DNA of 64,000 nt from Mucilaginibacter sp. OK098 (lineage in GTDB: Bacteria > Bacteroidota > Bacteroidia > Sphingobacteriales > Sphingobacteriaceae). The translations under genes were made by a program, and so were the position numbers. Below the pieces are notes generated by a model. It searched no databases. It was given only the letters and a program-made list of their open reading frames with translations, and had not been told where the DNA came from. Each line of letters starts with the position of its first letter. The first letter of the stretch is position 1. Where the stretch lies: the NCBI RefSeq assembly GCF_900142915.1, contig NZ_FRCM01000005.1, forward strand, positions 248,001-312,000. The letters run 5' to 3'. This document shows positions 58,473-64,000 of the stretch, in pieces.

Positions 58473-58576
58473 TTGAGTTATAAGACGACAACTTTTCAGG
58501 AAGGTTGCATTAAATCTGCCCTTTTTTAATTATGTATAAAATTTAGTTTAACAGAACAAGTAAAAAAGCCAGGTTA

Positions 58577-58624
58577 TTGCAACTTTCAAAAGTTGTAATA
58601 AATATACGAATAGTTTCGTATATT
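58577..58624. promoter_or_regulatory. Two small perfect hairpins upstream of DUF1493 gene
   Basis: TTGCAACTT/AAGTTGTAA (58577-58598) and AATATACGAA/TTCGTATATT (58601-58624) lie back to back. They could be operators or an overlooked small RNA terminator. Confidence 0.4.
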
Positions 58625-58753
58625 ATTGTGTAGTTATTATTATTTTTTTATAAACAGGTGAAATTCTGTGGATTTGACAGCGTTGGGGGTATGAATGCAG
58701 GTATTGCTTTGAACTATTTGTAAGAATAGCAGGCGAAGTTTCGTACCTGCGGC

Positions 58754-58955
58754 CAATGTCTTTAAGTTAAGCGATAACATAAATTTGGTTCTCCCCAAAA
58801 AGCTTAGTAGCCCCCTCTAAATCTCCCCGGTAGGGGAGACTTTAGCTTCGCCCGCGTTTTTTTTTCAAGTCCTCCCAACCGGGGAGGATTTAGGAGGGGC
58901 TAATGGACATTGTTATATGGTTTGTTATAGCCTGCGTTCTCATACTTAATGACGT
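58754..58955. mobile_element. Second copy of the MITE-like CCCCTCT element
   Basis: The inner hairpin 58811-58902 is nearly identical to 45990-46084, and both flanks (CAATGTCTTTAAGTTAAG at left, CATACTTAATG at right) resemble the outer arms of copy 1 with some decay. Confidence 0.6.
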
Positions 58956-59032
58956 CAACCTGCGGCACGGCCTGCTTTGTTTGTGTTTTTTCTACCAATA
59001 TTTGGCCCCGATAGGGCCGGCATAATAAGAAC

Positions 59033-59542
59033 TTAAATGCTTTTCTCCAGTACTACAAGCTCAATAGGTTGGCGTGCAACGCCAAACTTCTTTTCCACAT
59101 GAAATGGTTGCATCTCGCCGGTAGCCTTATAACCACGACGCTCATACCAGCTTATTAACTCATGCCTTATGCTGATAACCGTCATGGTGAGGGTATTGAT
59201 ATTTGCCTGTTTTGCATGGGTTTCGGCAGCCAGCAGCAGATCGCGCCCGATACCTTTACCCTGTAATACCGGTGAAACACTGAACATACCGATATACAAC
59301 TTTGGGGCACGCAGTTCTAAATAAACGCAGCCGTTTATGCTGCCGTTTTCATCGGTATTTTTAAGGATAGTTATAGATGGATCATCAAAATAGCCGTTAA
59401 GCGTTTCTTCATCAATCCGTAAACCATCAAGCAAATTGGCTTCGGTGGTCCAGCCTTGTTTTGAAGTTTCGCCACGGTAGGCGCTGTTCACTAAAACATT
59501 AAGTTCGGGTACATCTGTTTGGATAGCTTTGGTTACAGGCAT
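59033..59542 (-). CDS. GNAT family N-acetyltransferase
   Basis: 169 residues from the ATG at 59542; a TTG at 59563 is less likely. One GNAT domain: the acetyl-CoA motif VLQGKGIGRDLLLAAE (about 93-108, Q-x-x-G-x-G), preceded by LYIGMFSVSP and followed by LTMTVISIRHELISWYERRG with the motif B end. Acceptor unknown. Monocistronic, with a short terminator-like hairpin (59645-59679) upstream. Confidence 0.88.
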   Translation of the reverse strand: MPVTKAIQTDVPELNVLVNSAYRGETSKQGWTTEANLLDGLRIDEETLNGYFDDPSITILKNTDENGSINGCVYLELRAPKLYIGMFSVSPVLQGKGIGRDLLLAAETHAKQANINTLTMTVISIRHELISWYERRGYKATGEMQPFHVEKKFGVARQPIELVVLEKSI

Positions 59543-59644
59543 AATTTTATTATGAAACCGCAAACCTAAACTTTTTGATTTTTACCGCAAATAATTTATG
59601 TAAATGAAATAATATTTGATCTCTGCGATCTTTGTAACTTCCTG

Positions 59645-59679
59645 GCGTCCTCCATGGTTATTTTTAACACGGAGGACGC
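59645..59679. other. Perfect-stem hairpin GCGTCCTCC
   Basis: GCGTCCTCC (59645-59653) pairs with 59671-59679 and extends to 12 bp with one mismatch. Between the GNAT start and the tyrosinase stop, it may terminate the latter on the minus strand. Confidence 0.5.
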
Positions 59680-59741
59680 TAAGAAAAATTAACAGGAGTT
59701 ACAAAACGTTAAATGCGATCTGTTAAATTTGTTTTAAGAGT

Positions 59742-61241
59742 TTATTGCCTGAAAACTATAATGCTCTCCACTTTAATTTCTTCCTGTGGCAGGCCGCCAA
59801 ATTTTAATACCTCAATATTAAATTCGGGCTTGGTTAATGCATCTGCCCGACCGGTAATTTCAAACGTAAAAGATTTTGTGGTCCGCGCGCCTGGCATGTT
59901 GGCCATGCCCTTCATGTGATGGCCAGCTCCAAAAAACGTCATAAACCCTTCAAAATAATCACCTTCAACACTTGGTGTAACTTTATCAGGTAAATTCAAG
60001 TAAACCTCATAGCTGCCTTTAGGCGGTTTAATAAATGATACCGTAACTTTCATAAATAAAGGTTTTTTGGTATCCTTTGCAGCCAGTAATGCTTTGCTAA
60101 GGTTATTTTGAACCTTAAATGTAGTAACACTTTTAGTTATGGTAACATTAGGCTTTTGCGATGAAATAACGCTCTGTGGCAATTGTGCTATCAGGTTAAT
60201 AGTTTTTGACTCTTCCGGCAAACCGCTTTTTTCAGAGACCTTTGTATCATCATAATCATAACCCATATCGTAAATTATTTTTATAATTTCCTCGTGCGAA
60301 TACACTACTTTTTTGCCGTTCTCATCAAAAAAGGTATAAACCCATGGTGCTGAATTAAGCTCATCAAGCGTTACCTTTTTACCATTTGGCGAGTTTGTCC
60401 ATTGCTGCCATACCCTGTCAATATTAGCATGGTGTACCCAAAAAATAGGGTCGAACGCAGCGGTTGCAACATCCTGCATTAAGCCGCCGCCCTCATCAAT
60501 TTTTTGTTTTATAGGGCTAAACATCGCTTTTCCGGTCGGGTCGTTTCCAAAGCCAATATAGTTGTGCATGGCGCCGTGCGGTGCTGCATCCATATTACTA
60601 TTAAAACCTGCATAAGTTGTGTTTTTAAACAGTTTGGTAAGGCTTAGTTTAGTAACCGCTTTACCTCTTATAGGGTATCCGTTATTTATGCTGTCAAGCC
60701 GTGCTTTTTCATATAAACTGGCGGTTGTATCCCTAAACACAGCCGGCATTACACGGGCCTGGGCAATATTGGTAGTATCGGTATAACCCCAGTAAGGCAA
60801 GCTAAAATTTGGATCGCCGGATAATTTTCTGATAATTTTTTCGAAATGATAAATATAAAGACGGTGCCAAACCAAAAAATGGATCTCCTCTGCACCTGAT
60901 GGCGTGTGCGTGCAGTTATCCCAGGCTTCTTTTAAGTCTTTTGGGGCGGTGGTATAACTTGAGCAAAACGGGTTTTTCAAAATGGTGTCAGGCACCCAAT
61001 GCATTGCTCCCTGGTAATACCAGCTGCTGGTTGAATCGCAATCCATTTTGCGCATTATGGCAAGTGCTTTTTTCAGATCGTCCGCATCCTGTTGAACATC
61101 TTTAGAATAAAGGCTTTTCCTGATGTGCCTTGTACTGCCGCTACCTGCAGGTTTTGTTGCAGTGGTGCTATTGCTGTTGCTTTGACACGCACAAATAAAA
61201 AGAATTAATACAATACCCGTGAGTTTGATTGATTTGATCAT
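59742..61241 (-). CDS. Tyrosinase/polyphenol-oxidase-like copper lipoprotein
   Basis: 499 residues. A type II signal peptide with lipobox ICAC (Cys19). A type 3 copper domain follows: FLVWHRLYIYHFEK (CuA region, about 135-148), APHGAMHNYIGFG (CuB, first two His, about 212-224) and DPIFWVHHANIDRVWQQW (CuB third His and Asp, about 253-270). The C-terminal 170 residues (SYEVYLNLPDKVTPSVEGDY, FEITGRADALTKPEF) resemble the PPO1_KFDV lid domain. It likely oxidises phenols, outside the cytoplasm. It lies 160 bp downstream of the DUF2063 gene on the same strand, so may be in the same unit as the Cys-rich/MNIO genes. Confidence 0.88.
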   Translation of the reverse strand: MIKSIKLTGIVLILFICACQSNSNSTTATKPAGSGSTRHIRKSLYSKDVQQDADDLKKALAIMRKMDCDSTSSWYYQGAMHWVPDTILKNPFCSSYTTAPKDLKEAWDNCTHTPSGAEEIHFLVWHRLYIYHFEKIIRKLSGDPNFSLPYWGYTDTTNIAQARVMPAVFRDTTASLYEKARLDSINNGYPIRGKAVTKLSLTKLFKNTTYAGFNSNMDAAPHGAMHNYIGFGNDPTGKAMFSPIKQKIDEGGGLMQDVATAAFDPIFWVHHANIDRVWQQWTNSPNGKKVTLDELNSAPWVYTFFDENGKKVVYSHEEIIKIIYDMGYDYDDTKVSEKSGLPEESKTINLIAQLPQSVISSQKPNVTITKSVTTFKVQNNLSKALLAAKDTKKPLFMKVTVSFIKPPKGSYEVYLNLPDKVTPSVEGDYFEGFMTFFGAGHHMKGMANMPGARTTKSFTFEITGRADALTKPEFNIEVLKFGGLPQEEIKVESIIVFRQ

Positions 61242-61400
61242 GGTGATAATAATTTAGGTTTAAAAAATTTAAATAAGAGCCCTGCCCCTTTATCAAAATT
61301 ATCGTTAGATAACAGAACTAAGTTAACATATAAAATGTTAACTATCAAAAATATATGAGTTAATTATATCTTTAAGCGCATCCCTGATATATACCTGGTT

Positions 61401-62234
61401 TTAAGGCCCTTTTATATTTTTGGCTATAAAAAATCCAGCCTCAATAAAACTCTTCTTCCATTCCGGCCAGATCTTATCCACTTCGGCCCGGGAAAAGTTG
61501 AAGGTTTTAACCAGGTCATTTTTAGCATTTTCAACGGTGTTACCCTGCTGCATGCTTTTTAAAAAATAGTATTGTGCGCCTCTTATGGTAAATAGTCCAA
61601 GTTTATAATTATGGCGGGTAACCGCACAATAGCTTTCTTCTGGGAATGGTAATTCCGGCTCTTTTCCCTGGCTATACTCCAGGTAATAATCACAAATGGG
61701 GTATTGATAATGAAACAGGTGCAATACAGGCGCCGGCACTAATAATTCGTCGGGGGTATTATTAGGTGTAACAGTACTGTTTTCGTTTGCCCGTTCATCA
61801 AATATTACCGACAGTGCATATTCAAAACCCGCCAGCTCTATCATAAAATCGGGCCAGGTTTCTTTTTCCTCCTGGCCGGCATCAGGCCGGGTCTCCTCTA
61901 AAAAAGCCGGGAATTTTTCACCGAGGGTGTTCAATGTATAGCTTTCGGATGGGTAAGTATCAAGGTACTGATCTGCAAACAGCTCAAACAATTCACTACC
62001 CAAAGCATAAGCCAAAGCGCTAAACTGGCTTTGCATGCAGGCTCTTAACCTGGCAATATAACTATAGCGGTAAATATCCATGTGCCTTACAGCACTTAGC
62101 CGTTTGGATGAATTAACAACCTGCTCAACCATCACTGGTACTTCAGCATTTCCATTTTCTAACGGCTCATGGTGCACCAGCATGCCTTGCATCCAGTTTT
62201 GTAATTGTTTTAAGGAAAAAGTGCTGTTCTCCAT
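61401..62234 (-). CDS. DUF2063-type partner protein (BufC/HvfC-like)
   Basis: 277 residues. The N-terminal DUF2063 helical domain is visible: LKQLQNWMQGMLVHHEPLEN, RLSAVRHMDIYRYSYIARLR, and ACMQSQFSALAYALGSELFE. This protein accompanies DUF692 enzymes and presents the substrate to them, by analogy with BufC/HvfC and MbnC. It is divided from the DUF692 gene by 135 bp holding a GTCATTGCGAG hairpin, which is unusual for such an operon. Role here is inferred from the family association. Confidence 0.83.
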   Translation of the reverse strand: MENSTFSLKQLQNWMQGMLVHHEPLENGNAEVPVMVEQVVNSSKRLSAVRHMDIYRYSYIARLRACMQSQFSALAYALGSELFELFADQYLDTYPSESYTLNTLGEKFPAFLEETRPDAGQEEKETWPDFMIELAGFEYALSVIFDERANENSTVTPNNTPDELLVPAPVLHLFHYQYPICDYYLEYSQGKEPELPFPEESYCAVTRHNYKLGLFTIRGAQYYFLKSMQQGNTVENAKNDLVKTFNFSRAEVDKIWPEWKKSFIEAGFFIAKNIKGP

Positions 62235-62259
62235 ATGTTTTGATAACTAATTATACGCT

Positions 62260-62357
62260 TGTCATTGCGAGGTACGAAGCAATCGCGAACGCTGTATATT
62301 CGCCAGGCAAATAGGATATGTACAGTTCGCGGTTGCCGCGCTGCGCTCGCAATGACA
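62260..62357. repeat. GTCATTGCGAG hairpin between MNIO and DUF2063 genes
   Basis: TGTCATTGCGAG (62260-62271) pairs with CTCGCAATGACA (62346-62357). It also contains GCGAAC/GTTCGC and CGAAGCAATCGCG pairing. Inserted inside the operon. Confidence 0.85.
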
Positions 62358-62369
62358 TACCTGTTTAAA

Positions 62370-63326
62370 TTAATTAACTACAATATCATTTATCATGAAA
62401 TTAACGGGATTTGACACCGCTTCTTCACTATATTCCTGTTTTTCAGGATTAAGTTCCATATCAAAAATACTACTCATATGCTGCTTTGCCTTTAACAGTT
62501 CAGCATGGTAGACTTCAAAATCCGGGATATTGCTGTCCCATTCTAAAAGGGTGGCTACACCACCGGTAAGGTGCCAGGCCAGGGTGAAAAGCTTCCAAAC
62601 TTCTTGTACTACCTGCCTGTCGTGCGTATCAATAATATGTGTACCGCAATGCTGGTGGCCTGCTATATGCATTTGTACAATCCGGCTATGAGGCAATTGA
62701 TGGATATAATGTACCGGGTCAAAATCATTATTAAAGGCGGATACATATACATTATTTACATCGAGCAGCAAACCACAGCCTGTTTCTTCTGTCATGTACC
62801 GCAAAAAGTCCCATTCGTTAATGGTTGATTGTTTGAAGGTTAAATAAGTGCTGGGGTTTTCAAAAACCAGCGGCCGGTGTAAAAAATCCTGTACTCTATT
62901 TATCCGGTTGCAGATATGTTTTAACGATTCTTCATTCAAAACTATAGGCAACAGGTCATGTGTGTTAAGGCTGTTAACCCCTGTCCAGCATAAATGATCA
63001 CTTATCCAAAGGGGTTTTATTTCTTTGGCAAGCAGCTTTAATTTGGTAAGATATTCCTTGTTTAAAGGGTCGGTACTGCCTATTGAAAGTGATACCCCAT
63101 GCATTACCACAGGGTATCTTTCGGCTAATTGTCTTAATATATGGTGTGGCCTGCCGCCGGAATCCATAAAGTTTTCCGAGATCACTTCAAACCAGTCCAC
63201 CTCCGGGTTATGTTCAAGAATATAGTTAAAATGCTTACTCCTTAAACCCAATCCAAGCCCGGGGTTTGGCAGGCTTCTAATTACATCGCTATAGCTATCC
63301 CGTTGTTCAGTCATCCTATTTACCAT
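62370..63326 (-). CDS. DUF692 multinuclear iron enzyme (MNIO family)
   Basis: 318 residues, a TIM-barrel. Ligand motifs of MNIO enzymes are present: VMHGVSLS (His), ISDHLCW (Asp-His), FENPSTYL (Glu), LLDVNNVYV (Asp-Val-Asn-Asn), MHIAGH (His), IDTHDRQV (Asp-His), and LEWDSN (Glu). Known family members (MbnB, TglH, ChrH, BufB/HvfB) oxidise Cys residues of small precursors. The likely substrate is the Cys-rich protein encoded 70 bp upstream. Two start codons are close (63326 and 63314). Confidence 0.92.
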   Translation of the reverse strand: MVNRMTEQRDSYSDVIRSLPNPGLGLGLRSKHFNYILEHNPEVDWFEVISENFMDSGGRPHHILRQLAERYPVVMHGVSLSIGSTDPLNKEYLTKLKLLAKEIKPLWISDHLCWTGVNSLNTHDLLPIVLNEESLKHICNRINRVQDFLHRPLVFENPSTYLTFKQSTINEWDFLRYMTEETGCGLLLDVNNVYVSAFNNDFDPVHYIHQLPHSRIVQMHIAGHQHCGTHIIDTHDRQVVQEVWKLFTLAWHLTGGVATLLEWDSNIPDFEVYHAELLKAKQHMSSIFDMELNPEKQEYSEEAVSNPVNFMINDIVVN

Positions 63327-63344
63327 CTAAAATACAGACCTTTT

Positions 63345-63400
63345 ATCTGCACATCATTTTTCATCCGCACATTTGCACATCCACGCATCCGCACATTATT
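63345..63400. repeat. Tract of ATCCGCACATTTGCAC words
   Basis: Imperfect repeats of ATCTGCACATC/ATCCGCACATT lie between the Cys-rich and MNIO genes, overlapping the last codons of the former. Complement of the words at 36816-36848. Confidence 0.6.
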
Positions 63401-63986
63401 CTTTCTCCCCTTTGCAAAGTTTCTTTGCATGATCATCAGGATCATTAAACCCGAACGAACAAACCTTATCGCCGCTGTTACCACATGAATCATACGATCC
63501 TAATACAGAGATCAACCAGTTTTGAGGAGGTCCGCATTTAAAAGGTGAATCGCCATAGTTTCTTTTTGCTTTGTGCATCCTTTGCTCAAACAATTTGCGG
63601 GCTTGTAGCCATACGCTTTTACCCCTTTCCGGCCCCAGGGTCCTGAAACGCTCAGCCTGGATAGGTACGGCACAACTTCCCTGCCATGCGCATTCATTAT
63701 TACCGGGATTTTTCTGCTGCTCAATATCACCATAAAGCCCGCAGCCTCCTTGTCCGCGGCAGTTGTTTAACGTTTGGCAATTGTGCTGTTCGGCAGTGGC
63801 GCAATAGCCGGTACCGGCACAGTTATTGGTTCCGTTGCGGTCATGCCCTTTGCACGCGTTTAAACCCATACAAACATGAAGTTCAACAGATGGGGCTGCA
63901 CTTGCTGAAGCCTGTGGAGCAGGAGCCGGCGCAGGTGCCGAACCGCCGCATAAGGATAGGTTTGGTGTATATTTTATGATAGCCAT
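63396..63986 (-). CDS. Cys-rich probable substrate of the MNIO enzyme
   Basis: 196 residues with 14 Cys and no signal peptide. The N-terminal 33 residues are a leader-like Ala/Pro/Ser stretch (GGSAPAPAPAPQASASAAPS). The middle has repeated Cys/Gly units: CMGLNACKGHDR, TNNCAGTGYC, NNCRGQGGCGLYG, NNECAWQGSCAVP. The C-terminal part includes KCGPP, SYDSCGNSGDKVCSFG and ends KLCKGEKE. The whole forms a candidate for Cys modification by the DUF692 enzyme 70 bp downstream. It is much longer than bufferin-type precursors and lacks their Sec signal. ATG at 63986; the promoter lies outside the window. Confidence 0.85.
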   Translation of the reverse strand: MAIIKYTPNLSLCGGSAPAPAPAPQASASAAPSVELHVCMGLNACKGHDRNGTNNCAGTGYCATAEQHNCQTLNNCRGQGGCGLYGDIEQQKNPGNNECAWQGSCAVPIQAERFRTLGPERGKSVWLQARKLFEQRMHKAKRNYGDSPFKCGPPQNWLISVLGSYDSCGNSGDKVCSFGFNDPDDHAKKLCKGEKE

Positions 63987-64000
63987 AATGTGCTAAATTT

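Overview
The window looks like a chromosomal segment of a Bacteroidota bacterium, most likely family Sphingobacteriaceae (Mucilaginibacter/Pedobacter-like). The signs are -7 promoter boxes of the TAnnTTTG type, few Shine-Dalgarno sequences, a type IX secretion C-terminal domain (NHL-repeat protein, 28.9-32.5 kb), DUF2851 and DUF6607 proteins, a BlaI/M56 pair, and several secreted carbohydrate-active enzymes (GH13, GH16, GH127). The genus is inferred from protein character only; no rRNA or tRNA gene was seen.

Layout. 0-11 kb: housekeeping and small accessory genes (DUF6607, carA, panB, an RluA-type pseudouridine synthase, two Crp-like regulators, a DoxX-like protein, a PD40 protein, dlgD/yiaK, purN, a methyltransferase and a VOC protein). 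11-19 kb: purH, then the cell-shape operon mreB-mreC-mreD-mrdA-rodA, interrupted between mreB and mreC by a four-helix-bundle gene lying between perfect 36-nt inverted repeats. 19-28 kb: an acidic conserved protein, tdk, a lone receiver domain, a lipoprotein alpha-amylase, a DUF559 gene inside a long hairpin, a DUF885 metallopeptidase-like protein, GH16, and a tiny His-rich lipoprotein. 28-40 kb: Pr6Pr membrane protein, the T9SS NHL protein, an exported VOC protein, a hybrid histidine kinase, AraC, DUF983 and GH127. 40.2-45.1 kb: an accessory block with a DUF6371 and AAA-ATPase replication-type pair followed by an AT-rich DUF262 + HEPN pair; it is bordered on both sides by the same two hairpin families in mirrored order. 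45-51 kb: exported DUF3471-like protein, exported chorismate mutase, blaI-M56 peptidase and a partner sharing seven-residue repeats. 51-64 kb: ABC exporter, HAD, Tat-exported Gfo/Idh/MocA, DUF2851-PspC pair, PIN toxin-antitoxin, DUF1493, GNAT, a tyrosinase-like copper lipoprotein, and a DUF2063 / DUF692 (MNIO) / Cys-rich protein cluster that looks like a peptide or protein modification system.

The most striking non-coding feature is the number of distinct hairpin families between genes. Each is built from a short word repeated imperfectly, with the complementary word-tract 20-500 bp away. Two have genes in the loop (four-helix bundle, DUF559), one DUF559-type hairpin also occurs empty, and two have spread into coding sequence (DUF6371 gene, histidine-kinase C-terminus). 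The two strongest candidates for a little-described system are the Cys-rich/MNIO cluster at the right edge and the DUF262-HEPN cassette at 42.9-44.6 kb.
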